Assembly (NCBI GenBank): GCA_035079385.1
Contig: JAVHKY010000054.1
Span: 6,735,501 to 6,799,500, forward strand
Source of the DNA: Aspidiotus rigidus
Taxonomy: Eukaryota; Arthropoda; Insecta; Hemiptera; Diaspididae
Direction: 5' to 3'
Length of the DNA: 64,000 nucleotides
In this document: piece after piece, positions 13,101 through 28,100 of the stretch
Numbering within the stretch: position 1 is the stretch's first letter
Layout: the number at the start of each line of letters is the position of its first letter
Made by a program: the position numbers and the translations under genes
Notes under the pieces: generated by a model
What the model saw: only the letters and a program-made list of their open reading frames with translations
Told to the model about the DNA's origin: nothing
Databases searched by the model: none

Positions 13101-16100
13101 GTATATTAGGATGAGTGGTTCAATTCTTTATCACTTCCGATTTCTGGCATCTCTTAAAGCTATCTCGAGCTGCTATTCCTCTCGTGCACTCATAAATTGC
13201 CTTCACGCTATTATATCACCATTTTCTATGCACACTCCACCCCAAAATTCTCCATCTGGGAATCCAGTTACAACGAGATCCCGAAAAACTAAAAAAATCG
13301 ATGTCGAAACGAAAGAAGCAACCAATCACCCAATAGTCAACACCTCATTCCTTCCCTCACGCTTCAACCATTCCAAACGTATTAACAAAATACCTCACTT
13401 TTCTAGCTAGAAAATTCGGTAAAAATATATAGCACCCAAGCCCGGTTTACTCGTTAGTCTAATCTCAAATCTCACTCAAAAAAGCCAGTCCAAATTGAAA
13501 ATAATCTTTCTATCTCTTTTGACACCTCAAATCAACTATGAACCACTATTAATTATGTACCCATACATGAAAAAATGACAAATAAATCAATAATTAATTA
13601 AGAATTATGTCACCGAGGTAGTCTCGCATCAGCACACTTGATGAAGATTAAAAAATTGTACTTAATCATTCAAAGTCAAGGTTTTCACTAAAATCAGTCG
13701 AATAACAAATTAAGAGAAATAAAACGTGAACCCACATTTTGGTCCTCATCCCATCGAAATTCAAGGCAAGAGGAGGTCATTTTAGCTCGGCTGCGAATAG
13801 GCCACACTCGTCTTACTCATACTTATCTTCTCACTAATCTCGCTCCTCCATCATGCCCTCACTGTCTCCAAGAAAATTTATCAGTTGATCATTTTTTCTC
13901 ATGCCCCGTCCTGCAACCCACTCGAACCTCCCTAAATATATCTTCCAATATCAATGCAGCACTAAACAACAACTCCGAAACCATCGACTCAACCCTAACT
14001 TATTTACGCACCACTCAATTCTACAACTTCATATAATTCACCAACAAATTCCGTTCGATCGCCACTCAATTCCACCAATACGTACCTAATTTAACCTAAT
14101 TCAAGTAATGTTCTAAAATAAGATTGTAACGCCGAGCAAATAACCCTCGTGCAGTTTATAATGCTCGTAAAATAATAATAAAAAAAAAAAAAAAAAACTA
14201 TCGAGTATGACTAATAATAATGAAAAATAGCTAGAAAAATGAACAACTCGCCATTGCCACTATCCGTTCAAAAATAAATTTAACAAAACAAATAAAATTT
14301 GACAAAACAAAATTCAACGCTCTAGGGGCTGTGGGAAGCGAGATACAAGTGTACTAAATTTGAACGAAAAGGTTTCATCGGAAATAAAATCCAATGAACC
14401 CTTGGTAAAGAATGAACAAAGAATGAACCTGTCGAATGATGAAAGGTTCTTCATCACAATACACGTACTGATAACGAAAGTGGTAAACGTATAGGAAAAT
14501 CCGCTTCTCCTAACGTAAGCAGCTACTCGCAGCTATTCGTAAGAAGCTACTCGTAATAGTGAAAAATTTTTCAACAAAAGTAAAAATTTCTCGAGAACTA
14601 CTCATCCGATCCTCAAAAAAAATGCAGGTGCACATCTTCAAATATAATACTACAATATGGCCGAGTTAAAAAAAAATCCATCGGGTAGTTTCGGAGGAGT
14701 TCCGCGGACAAAAAAATCTTATATATATATATATATATATATATAAGGAAACCTGAAATTTTTTTTATGCTAGTTGTGATCTAGGACCCCTAAAACGTCG
14801 AGAAAGTTCATTGCCCACTCCCCCTGTTGACCTTGCTACGGGCCTCACTTTTCTAGTTAGAAAAGTCGGTAAAATTTTCTGGCATAGCCAAATAAATGAA
14901 AATCATGTTCCATTTCTTTTATATTTTATCAGTCATCTTGAAATATTTCAGTCTAGGCTTCTACTAGGTCAAGTGTTCGTGAGATATTATTCGTTTACCC
15001 CTTTACCTACCTATCTTGACGTCGTATAAGTCTTCTATGAGAAATATGAGGTAGCGCGAACTCGCTCCGCTCGTTCGCCCCCTGTCTTGCTGTTATATTG
15101 GAATGGTATGAGACAATTCAAGTCTAGGGGACTTGGAAAAATTTCGACTATCCAGCCATATATGATAGGAAGAGGGACTTGGAAAATTTTCTAGTTCTTA
15201 ATTATATTAATTATTACGCGGGGTGTACTCGCGAATTTCTGAATCACCCACGGGGTAGAGATTTTCTAATTATTAATTATATTAATTATTTAATTATTTA
15301 TTAATTAATGAATATAATTATTTATTATCATTACGCGGGGTGTACTCGCGAATTTCTGAATCACCCACGGGGTAGAGATTTCTCTTGACGGGGGGGGGGG
15401 GGGGTACTCGCGAGTTTCAAAATTGGGGTCCGGCGAGAGAAAAGACATGGAACATGTCAAAATTTTGAGTCCTGATCACACACGCACACATATTTATATA
15501 AATGCCCGAGGGTAGGTCTGATATTCTTAAAATCAAGCTGTAGGCCCTAGAACTTTTTTCTAGAAAGAAGTCCTGATTAATCAACTCTTCAAAATATTCT
15601 CTAAAATGAAAGTGGTCGCGACTTTAAATCAGTTGAGAGAGAAGGAAATGCAAGGATCGCTTTTGAGTAAAACGGTATTCATGTATGGACATATAAGTTT
15701 AGTTTTCCCAATTCAAATACCTAGACAAAGCTTATTTACCCCATTCGCTAAATGTTTCGTCTCCTCGATTTTATTTCTCAAATTCTGAAGCTGATCGCCG
15801 ACAGAAGAATTCCATTTGTCGAAATACTTGATCCTTTCGACGAATGAACGTTGGGTCGAATGTAGTAACGTCGTCATTTTCGATGTAATATCTTCAGCTT
15901 CTCGAACTGAAAATGAGCGCGTAAATCGTTCATCAGACGATTAGTTTTGCAAACTTTCTATACTCAAGCGTAAACTAGGTACCTACTTTGTAATTCCTCG
16001 GTAGGACGCAAACCTATTTCTCCATAATTTTGTACAGTTTTCAGTTTCGGTTTCAGATCGTCGTTAATTTTATCCTGAATATTAAATATACTGTCGTAAA

Positions 16101-19100
16101 CTTCGTCTTTGATTTCGATCATGGATTTATTTTCACTCAACATATCGTTAATGAATGCAATTTTGCCTGAAATAATTTTTTTTTTTTCAAATTTTACCAA
16201 TAAATCTCTAGAAAGGAAAAACACTAGGCTAATGCGTACTTACTGTCGGCTTCATTTATATTAGAAAGACGAGAAATAGAAGTTACGTTTTGAGCCAATT
16301 CCTGTAAAGTTGTACGCAAAAATTCCGCGTACCTCAAGTGATCTTCGTATTGGGCTTTTAGACTCTCGACCTCAACTTTACGCAATTTACCCAACAATAA
16401 CAGTTCTCGGGCTTTTTCTTCCATCGAATAAGCTCTATCCATCATCGAAGTACCGTTTGTTTTGGACATTAACTGTAAACAGACGAGTATGTACCCATGT
16501 TAGGTTATTGTTTTAAACTTTTCGTCGGCTCGGAAAAAAGGAGGATACCTTATCAATGGATGAATTCAATACATTGTTTACTGCTTTAATAATTTCGTCG
16601 GCATCCTCTACGGCGTCCACAATATCCTTATACGCCCTACTGGCTTGTAATGCAATATCCGCGTCTTGTTTAGTTGGAACTAACAATCTATAGAAAAGTA
16701 AAATATGGAGGCTCAAAATTTTCATGGTTTTAATACATATTTAATCTTTCCAAAAATACAGTTAAGTATTACCCTTCATAATATCGCGAGCGATTCTGAA
16801 GTGTTTCAGCGTGGTGTATAGCAGGCAATACGTATTTTCTGCGATAGCTTTCATTCAAATTAAATAATATTCCTTCTTTATTTTCGACTGATTGAATTAA
16901 ATCTTTCAATTTTTGCGATTGCGACATTGTATTCTAAAACATTAAAAAATAACACTTGATAAAGCGAAGAACTGATAAGAAAAAAATACCGATAAATAGA
17001 AAGGATAGAAACCTTCAAATTCGCCATCGTTAAAGACAATAATTGCAATGTTTCATTGTATAATAATTGTGATTTATTCATCAAGTCATGGATATTCCGT
17101 ATCATACCATCTATTTCTAAGGACACGTTCGTAGTCCATTTTGACGAGTGTTTACTGAGAGCTAGATGGTCGGAAATCTAAATTCAAAAAGACGAAGTAG
17201 GTTAAGTAACAACTTTACGCTTGTAATTTAAAAAAATAGAAATTGGACTACTACCTCACTTAGTAAAAATTCGGTCTTAGAGGAAAACATTCGCAAATCA
17301 TCAACTTTTCCTTCCAAACCATGAACTCTCTGTTTCAGTAGGTCTAAGCCTAGACCGCTAGTATCTTGATTTCGTATATTTTCGTAAGTTATTCGGCAAA
17401 TCCTAGGAAAAAAGTCTTCCATTAAAATGATATTAATTATAAACAATAAACCCCATAGTGCTTAAAAATTGACCTACCCCAATATCCTGTCAATTTTATC
17501 CGCATGTTCGTATTTCCCCATTTCAATTATGTTATTTAATAAATATCGAGCCTCGTTCATGATGTTTGACAAATTCAAATTCCCTTTCTCACTCTGAATG
17601 TATTTTTGTAATGAATCGCGAATCGCTTGATAAAAAGAGACGATTTATTAAATGATCATATATAATTCTTTTCATTGTGAATACTTGCCATGAAAATTAA
17701 ATGCTTCTTACCTCTAAGTTTGTCGGTCAAGGTTTGAGAAAACGTCGACAATATTGAAACGTTTGTCAAGAAAAAATTCATCGACGAATTCGTACTCTGC
17801 ACGTGTTTTTGAACGTTCTTCAGCTAGACCAACAAAATTAGTGATTGAACAAAATGATCACAATTGCCGGTACTTCGTAAGTTATATGGTGATGTGTGAA
17901 GATACCGCGTACCTTGTTTTTAAAATTCTTCATCTTTTTTCTCAGTTCATCTTCTGCAGATTCACCATATGATAACACTTGCTGCATGGACGATTCATGA
18001 ACGTTAAACATACTTTCTATTGAGTAATAGCTTTCATTCGTATTTCGCAACAAATTCCACAACGGCTCTAGACGTTTAGGAAGCACAATTTGTGTGCTGT
18101 TGATGAAATCATTGGTAATATTCTCAATCGTTTCAAGAATCATCTGTACACAAGTGTCTTCGCAAGCTGTGGAGGTGAAGAATACCGGATTAGGATACGC
18201 ATCGGTAGTTTGATAAAAACATACATTAAAACTTTGGGGAAAAAAAAGAAAAAAATTGATCCTTGTTCGTTTCCCACTCTCGAACATCAAGTTCTCTGAA
18301 ATCGATTCAAAAATCCGTGAGTAAAACTGCGAAGAGCGCGCACGTCTGAATGATTTCAAGATTCATTCACATAAAGAAAGATTGAAACAACTAGGTTAAA
18401 ATAAAGTTGATCAGAAAAATCATCATTTCAAAACCGCAAGTCCAAGAGACAGTTTTCTCAATTCGTCTCGTCAAATTGGCGCGAACAGGTCAAGCTTACC
18501 AGAATCCCCTAAAGAGAGCGCACTTCTCTTCTCAATCTCTTCAAGAGCACGTGTCTAGTGTGGAAAGCTTCACGTGCCTCGGCCGACGTGTCGCGAGATA
18601 ATAATTTTCGAGAACATTACTTTCTGTAGATAGGCTCTCATTTTCATTTCGTTGACTTTCAAAACAGTGATCTTTTTCTCTACAATTTTTTGTTCTTCAA
18701 GATTTCTTCTTCCAATTGTAACGTCCGATTTTGTACGTTAGAAATTGAACTAATTGTCTGATATTAAGGAGCCGTAACTTATGGTTCGTCAGAGGATTTT
18801 CATTTCAACCGATTCACCGTTATAATTTTGTAGAGGTCAAATAAACTTGAAACAATTGGAAGACAGAAGTTGGACCAGGTAAATTATAGGGGTTGCTAGC
18901 GTCGCGTCGCTTGGTAAGGAAAATGGGAATTTAGATTATGTTTTGCAGAATATTGCAGCCGAAAATTTTAGCTTCGGCTTTCGGTTTTTGGAAAAATTCA
19001 ATGGCTCAATTCAGCAGATTTTTGGCTGATCAATATTATGAGGGAATGCGAGTCCAAATCTATGCGTATAAACCGCCTGACTGGGGTAACAATTTGACTC

Positions 19101-22100
19101 TGATAATAGATGGAAAAACTCTACAAAATATCTTGGTATAATTATTGATGGTGGGCTAAACTGGAAGGCATATTCGGTGTATATGCAGAGTAGACTGAGG
19201 CAGCTAAATTTTCTTTTTTACAAGCTGAAGCAGCATTTTACCACAACTCATTTGAAAAGATTATATCAACCGCTATACGAGTCTATGGAATTATTCATTG
19301 GGGATCATCCCCAAATTTGGGCCCTGTAAAGGTATTACAAAATTATGTGTGTAAAACTATTCTCTCCCTACCAAAAAGAACATCGGATGTAGAAATCTAT
19401 CCAAAAATGAAAGTACATGAACTTCCAGGCCTCTATAAATACAGAATGTCAATGTTTGTTTTCAAAAATAAATTAGATTTCGGGGTACATGACTCGATAG
19501 CCAGGACCAGGTCTGGCGGTGCGGTGGTCGCCTCGCACTCGGGTTGGAAGAAGCATCATTCACGGATCCAGGCAAGGCACAAGGGGTACGAGGTTTTTAA
19601 CAGGCTTCAACCTGCTATTCATGTTGTGAATCGGCTATCCACATTCAAGAGGGTTTGTTAGGGAACAGTTCTATGGACTGGAGTGAGTTGGCTGTTGTAT
19701 TTTTTTGTTTGTTTGTATGTGTTTCTTGTTGTTCCACTATGAGTATGCTGTGGTAATTTAGTAATTTATCTGTTCAACCATTTGTTCATGTGTTTTCTGT
19801 TTACCTGATTATTTGTATCTACCTGTATGTTTATGTGTAATTGTATAAGTGAATTTATATACCCTCCTCATCCCTTTTGTTATTTTGTTATTTTGCTGTA
19901 CTGTTTTGTTGTTTTCCTCTTATTATTACCATTTGTTTGTAAAATCAGTTATAGGTTATATATTTATTGTCATTGTTTGTTTAAATTCTTTAAAAAATCA
20001 CGCTGCCGTCTTGTTGTCTTGTTTTCATATTTATTTATTCTATTTATCTTATCATCTACTTACTTACTTATTTATTTTTATTTATTTTTATTTATTTTTT
20101 ATTTTTTATTTTTTTGCTTTTCTTGTTTTTGCCGTTATCTACTTTTCTTTTAGTTACTTATGTAGTAGTCTGCCCCCTGTTCGCCCCATGTATTAAAGGG
20201 CCCTAGGGGGTGTACAAAATTTTGTATCATGATTGTAATGTACTGGCACAATAAATAAAATTGAAATTGAAATTGAAATATGAAACAATCAGGAGAATTG
20301 GGATTTCATTACGCTTGTGGAAGACGCCTATTCTCCAGTTTGTACTCATCTCCATTGAGTGACTGCACTACAGGTTTCCATACTAAAACTGGAAAAATTT
20401 GGCTTATTTTGTCTTTTGCCTTACAAAAATTTTAATAAAGCTGGCTTTTTAGCTTCTCTCTTATCAGTAAAAATTAAGCCGATTTCGGCTTCTGGCTTCC
20501 AGCTGGCTGCGTACTCCAGTTTTTCATGAAGAATCGATGGTTGAGTATGTACAATTGGTTCCTTCAGAGGTGCGATTCTAGCGCTGTCCAATTTGAATAA
20601 AGAATAAAAATCATGAGATGGAGTTTTCCACCTCCCCCTCCGGCAGTAGACTGTACTCAAGAATGGAACACATGCGTAGTATCAGTGGGAAACCCAGTAT
20701 CCGTATATCCTTAGAAAATGTCCGCGCGGGGATCCGAAGTAGCAGGTCATGTGACCCATGGGGTATTGTAATGTAGAAAATCAGGTCGTTAGTTCCTACG
20801 ATTTACATTTTGCTTTGGAAGCTGTTCTATTGCTGTTATGAGACAGTGTCCCGGTGTCATATGACTTCCCCTCCCCCACTTCGGTCCGACCTTTGTGACA
20901 TAATCAATGATTTTGACCTACTTTAAGGATTCAGAAAAGTTTTAAATTTGCTTCCCTAAGACCTGTATCCTTTGTCTTTATTACACTCAGCCTAACCTTC
21001 AGTATACTAGGCTATATTATTATGCTTTGGCTGGTGCAGCGGGGCTTCTTTAAGAGGCAGTTGGAAAAAACCCGACTATCTCGAGTAAGAAATTTTAGGG
21101 TTTGGCAACAATGGTGGGATAGCATCCTAGTAGAAAGATAGCTAGCAGCTGGAGCTACAGCTGCATTTTAGAGGTCAGAATTTTCTCCTCGGACATGGAA
21201 TTTTACATGGCACCAGCTTTGTCTGGATATGGGTGCTTCAGGAGCTACTCATTGAAACTCAAAAAAGCTTGCAGTAGCAAATGTCTTAGGTGTCCAGACA
21301 GGGAAGAGTCGGCTGAGAATATCAAAAAGGAATGTTTTCGCTGCCCTGAGGGACTCTCAGAAATCCTTGACCGAGAAAAAGAGGAGGCTCGCCTATATCT
21401 GAAAAAGACAGTCCGACAACTTTGATCCCTAGTACGTCAAGAAGTCCGTGAAAAACGTCTTTGATTGAGTAAAAAAAATATATCGACCAAGAAACCAAAA
21501 ATATCAGAAGATTTGAAAATTTGCCTCGGAGTGACCAAGTTTTTCCAACCTAGAACACTACAGTAAGTCGGCTGGCTTATCGTTCAGACAGGCACTCCTG
21601 GTAGATCATGATGGGGGTCACCGATAATAAGCAACGTAATTTTATCTCATGAAGTACCACAAAACGTCCGAGCAAGTAGATATCCTTCACAGCAAATTTT
21701 AAAATCTTTAACGCGTCCTACTTACGAATGCATCCTTTCGATGAAAGCACATGATTTTTCTTAGCGCAAATGGAGCAGTCTCTTCCGAGTACGTCTGGCC
21801 GACAATTACATTGACCAGTTTCTTCGTCACATTCCTCACTCGCCATACCCCACCGATTACAGTCGCACGGTTGGCAAAAACCGTTGGGCAACTTTGGAAA
21901 ACCATAATATTCATAACTGCACCTGTAAAAATTGATAATACATATAGTGTTTCATAGGCCCACATATATTATAGTTTGAGCTAAGAAAGTTGAAAATTAC
22001 TTGTCGCAAAATTTTCCCGCGTATCCTTGCTGACAATGACACATCAATTGATCGTGATCATTTTCAAGAGTCGGAACGTAACAATCGTAAGCGTGATTAT

Positions 22101-25100
22101 TGAACGGGCTTGGACAAGGACACCGTTGGCATTCATTCGTAGCTTCATTTTTATAATACCCATCTGCGCAACGTTCGCATTGCGGTCCTCCTCGGTTATT
22201 TGTACAATTCTACCGTGGACAACATTAAAGTCAATCAGATTACCACTTTTTGTTAATTTCGTGTCAACCAGGCAATTGGTGAATGCGAAACTTACCAAAC
22301 AAGCGCCAGTATCGATATCACACGTAGAAGAAAACCCGTTACAATCGCAAGGAATGGAGTCACCAACCACTTGGATAATTATGGTAGATACAGCGGTGGT
22401 TTGATTGTCGTAATAACGATAGTATCCAATACTTGGATTCTGGCACGAGGAAGAACTATACTGGTCAGGACATTCGCATAATTCCACACTATGGGTCACG
22501 GATAAGATCTGAGGAGAGATTTCTTCCCCTTTGACAGCTACATCCATAACTACATCGCTCACACTAGGCAGGTAATCAATCCTCATTAGAAATCAGAACA
22601 TCGCGAAATTTTGTAGAGAAAAAATAAGTAGGTACCTAGCACTCGTGAAATCGATAGAATTCGTGGCTCTAATCAGAATATGCTGTAAGTTTTGTAAAGT
22701 AAGCATTAAAGTTTCTCTAGTGACGTGACCAGTAGGATTATTCTTCAACTTCCATAACGATTCGTGAAGTCTACAACGGCATACAGAAATTTATTCATTG
22801 TTACGAATACCATATTATATTATTCGAGTTCTTAAAAATTCATGATAAGAATACCGACCGAACTTGGTGCTGTGTACCCGATGAGACTAACGGAGGAAAA
22901 TATTCCAAAACAAATTTATCATTTCCTTGAATCTGTATTAGTGGATACGACGCGAGAACTGCAGGGGGTAGAAATGTTTTCTCCCCTTCTGTATTGGTAG
23001 TGAACTTAATGAAACCACCGTACGAAAGAACCTGTCGTAATTTTCAAGTGATAATCATCTCTTATTTCATTTAACTTTATGACCTACGAAGATACGCGTT
23101 TTAGAAATAAATAAACGTGCAAACATGTCAAACCTTATCTCCTAGAAATGCGTCTGGCAACTGCCAGTATATGGGAGAATCGAACAAATAATTCACACCG
23201 ATTTCTACGTTCCCACTGACACCTGGTATAAGACGTAGATTATTCGTTACGTTCAATTTGACTGTCGAATCATTTCTACTTGGATCCAGAGTATTCTCAC
23301 TATCTGGTTGGGCGTACTAAATTCAAGAAGATATATTCTATAAATATTACGACCGATCGGAAATATTAACGGCGAGCGAGTCTAACTGAACTTACGTTTA
23401 CGTAACAAATTTGCTGCGGATTCACAGGATAAATGTTCGACAAACTAAAATTTGTTAAGGAATTGTTATCCACGTCATAATGCACCCGCAAAATTCTGTC
23501 AGGCAGTAAACGCACGTGACTCCACGTGAGACCAGCTTCACTACACTGGGTGCTCCTACCAAAGCAGAAACATGCTGTGCAACCTCCCACATTATCAGCG
23601 TGAAGTCCAAACGTACCTTCCTTGCAGCGGTCGCATTTCCGTCCTCTTGTATTGGCCTAACGATGACAAGAAAGAGAAAAATGAAGTAAATTGAATAATT
23701 TGATTATAACATCTTGTCTCCACAAGAAATTACTTACTTTACAATAACATTGTCCTTCGTTATCACACAAGCAACGATCACCGAAACATGTTTCCGGATC
23801 ACAACCAGCAACATTACACGAACATGGTCGACATTTGGGGAAGCCAAAATAACCGGGAGCGCACTTATCGCATTTTTCACCGCTATAACCGTCACGACAA
23901 TCGCACTGCCCATTGTTGAAGTTACAATGGTTACTTATACTGCCTTGTTTATCGCAAAGACAATCCTAAGCAATCGATACCATCATTGAAAAATTGAGGG
24001 AAAGGATTAAAATCGGATATCGCTGAACTAACAGATTTCACTAACTTGACAGCCGGTGAATGGTTGATAGTTCCAAGCCCCCGAGACACAGTGTTCACAA
24101 TGTGGACCTTCGGTTCGAAAAGGACAGACACAACGGCCACTAGCTATATCACATGTATGACCTGGTTTGTCACAAGGCTCGCACTCTATCAAAAAATAAG
24201 TACGAGTGAAAGTTTTCGTAAAATTACGGAAGATAGTTCTTGAAAATGTATAGATTTTTCTACGCACCGAAACAACCGAATTTCGTGAATCCGTAAAAAT
24301 TATTCTGACAACGATCGCATTTCAGTCCTGTGACTCCATATTTGCAGGTGCATTGTCCGGTGTTCAAATCACAGAAGGTAGACATCGAGCCAACATCATT
24401 ACATTGGCATGCTTTACAACCGTTCTCACTAAGACCGTAGAAGCCTTCCTACAAAAAAAAAATTGGACATTGATATTTTTAGCAATTAGAATGAATTTAT
24501 ACCTACTACCAAAATAGGATTTTAAGAACTCACTTGACACTGGTCGCAATGCCTTCCGACTACATTTGGCTTACAGGAACATTGTCCGAGGATAGAATCA
24601 CAATTTGAAGCGAGACTTCCAATTATTGTACAGTTACAATCTATCATCCAATTTAAAAAAATGATACTTTCCTAATGACTTCTAAGAAAATTATTTTTTA
24701 AAAAACTTCTTACATTGACAACCATGACCAGTCTCGAACCCAAAGTAATTTTGAGCGCATCGACTGCATATTTTTCCCACAACACCATCTCTACAATCAC
24801 ACTGACCAGACACAGGATCACAAATAGCATTCTTGGATCCAATCAGGTTACAGTCGCATGGCGTGCATCCGGATTTGAAGTTACCATATCCACCCTATCG
24901 CGATTTTTACCATTAAATTTAAAACGTCACAGAAAAAACAGGGCTCAATAAAATTGATCTTACCATACACTTATTACAGGTTCTTCCAGCAAAATTGAGC
25001 TTACAGAAACATTGTCCACTAATTGGATCACAGAAAGTCGTATTTTTTGAACCATTTGGGTCGCAATTACATTCTGGAGAAATAAAAAAATTTTATGTGA

Positions 25101-28100
25101 ATTTTATGAAGAATAGATGGTCAACAATTGTGGAACTTGAGTCTTCTCAAATGCCTTTATCTCAAAATCAGCCTCAAACTATTATTATCATTGTTCTTAA
25201 CTAACTTCGTACTTGAACAATTTTTTTGGACTGCGTTTCCAAAATATCCGACTTTACATTGCTCGCAGTGCCATCCGTCTGTATTTCCACTGCAACTTAA
25301 ACACTGACCAGTAGTCGAATTGCATGGATTTCCTCCACAGTTGCACGGGATACAACGCGACCCCAATTGCGTCGGATTTCCATAATAACCTTCGGCACAT
25401 CTATTACATCATAAGGTTTCTATTAGTTTGTGGAGGTACCCATAAGAGAAGGAAAATTTTGACAAATTTCAACAGACTTTTCGCAGTGATCACCTATGTA
25501 TCCGGTAGGGCAATCGTTACATATGTATTCTTTTGAAGAACCGTCTTTCAAAACGCAAGTTGGACTAAAATTGTTTATCGTTTCAATACGTGGACAAGCG
25601 CACATTTCACAATCCTCACGAGTACCGCCTTTTGCATTTCCGTAAAATCCTTTTTTACAGAATTCACATTTGGTTCCTGTTGTATTGTGTTCACAAATCT
25701 ATTAAAAAAAGAAAATACGTTTTCTGCGTGCGGAATATTCCAGTCGAAGGAACTAAATTTCAACAAATATCTTACTTCACATTGTCCAGTCGTTAAATTA
25801 CAGGTAGGAGAGTGTCCATTACAATCGCATGCGACACAAACAAATTGGCCATCCTCTGATCTTGAGTTCAGTCGAATATGACCGTAATCGCAGCTTTCGC
25901 ATGACAGACCTGTATAACCAACTTTGCAATGACACTGCTCGATGCCAGGAATAGGTTGCGCATCTTGCGATGAGTCTTCTTCCAACACTCCCACTTCCAG
26001 GTCCACTTCTAATAGGCTGAAATTTATTTAAGAGGGAAATTCTGATAAGAGTTTATGGTAGTATTTGTATTTTATACATAGAGAGGAAAAGCGAAATCAA
26101 AACGACAATAGTCAACGTGGTCGAGGAATCATAATATGTCTAGGCTAGAGTATGGGAAAATCCAGGGTAGAGAATAGAAAAGGTTTTTTAACGGGTCACG
26201 GTTTAATGACGGCGAGAAATTGGCGAAATCGGGCCACACATTCACCCCGCCTCACCTAGCTCATAATTTTTTTGTATCCCCCAGTAGAGATTTTCAATCA
26301 AACGTTTCTCCATGAACCTAAATTAGATCAAGGCCATCCGGATAGATGCACTCTCAACAAAAGTAATGGCGAGTTCCACACTAAAAAAAAATAAAGAGCG
26401 AAGAGAAAAATTTGCACACACACACACAAAAAAAACGAAGCCATAAAGAAAAAAGAGGTTGATGAAAATGATGGAAAAGCAGTAGCATTTCCAAAAAATT
26501 TTCGAGAGGGAGTGAAGATCTCGAACAAAAGATTTTCGTAAATAGTTTCGAAGGAATTCTCTACCCTTCTTTGCAATTTCGTTGGTAAGTATTTAAAAGC
26601 AAATGTTTCAGTTCAGATGAGGGTTTCACTCACCCTACGCTCCCCCCCCCCTATAGCAGTTACGCCACTAGAAAAAATTATTCACGTGTAAAAATTAACG
26701 AATTAAAAAAAGAATGAATGAAGGATCAAACATACGTAAAAAAAAAAAAAAAAAAAGGAATGACGATTCAAATGAAAAGTATCAAGAAATCTGGAATCTA
26801 CAGAACATATTGTAGAAAAATTGAGATAATATGGACAGCATGTAGATGTAATAATAATACTGAATTTTTCATAATTAAAATTATGATTACTAATGTGCAG
26901 CCGTACGACTAGACATAATGTCTGAGAAAAAAACCAAAGTACCTGCAATCTACTTGGTCGGTGTGAAATTTAGCGCGCAGTAATAACGATTTAATATCGG
27001 ATAAAACGGAAAGCATTTCATTTCGAGAAATCGTTGTCGAATCATCGAGTGGCGAATACATATACTGGTAACTCGAAGATTCCTCCTTCAGGCGATACCA
27101 TCTATCTTCCTTCAGGCGAACAGCCAGCATAATTTTGTCGGAATCGACATAATTTTGATTCCCATACGCGATTTTTAGTCCGTTCGAACCCTATTAACAA
27201 ATCAGTCTGCTAGTCAACGTTATGTGTATTACCAAGTCGTGATCGCCAACGACTTGCTCTTTCTTCAATCAAGTAGACGCCCTGCCACTTGGGCGGATGA
27301 AAAAAAAACCTACCGCAATAATAATATCAGGGTTAAAAACCGGTTTGCCACTGGTATCTCCTCGCTGAACGTTCCAGCTGATGGAAACTCGTAATACCAA
27401 TCCGTAGCTTGTCAACTTATTACCGATGTACTGATTAGGTGCAGACCAATAGTAATTATTGAACTCCTTCCGCATATCATTATCGTAAACGATCGATGCG
27501 CCGATTTCGTTATCCCACAATGGAAGTACTAAAGTCGAAAGCGTCGAGTCTGTCACCATCCAATACGTCATGTTCCGAAGCTAGGTATTGAATAAGCGAA
27601 ATGATTAGTGAGTAAATACGACTAACTCAAAAGAATTTTCAGGACACGTATATGCAGCTCACAGTGGTGCGCGAGTATCCAACAGCTTCATTGCAAGAGT
27701 CTCCCACCCCGGAACAATAACATTCTTTACATCCTTGCGGATTTGATTCGGACAAATCAAAAAATCCTGGTCTGCACTGATCGCAATTCTCGCCGATTAC
27801 ATTTTCCTACGATACGACGCCAAATTACTATTCATTAAGAACGAGGGTACAACTCAATAAAAAAAGGGTAATTAGCTACTCACTTTACACATGCAACCCC
27901 TTTCACAAGATTCTGAAGGTAAAGTTCCGCGAAGATCGCATGCACATTTCTCGCATTCGGGGAAATTACGTAAGCCTGCCATGCATCTGTCACAGTTTTC
28001 TCCAGTGTACCCCTCCAAACATTCGCAGATCCGGGCACTCTGTGAAAATAATTCATCAAAATAACCTGTTCAGGATGTGATGAGGTTTATTTCACAAATT

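Noticed and set aside
19827..20196. Two overlapping plus-strand frames rich in Phe, Leu and Tyr
   Set aside because: T-rich 3' UTR of a LINE remnant; composition only, no family features.
21195..24267. Plus-strand frames across the laminin short arm
   Set aside because: Antisense shadows of laminin LE exons, whose minus-strand cysteine pattern and splice sites explain the region.
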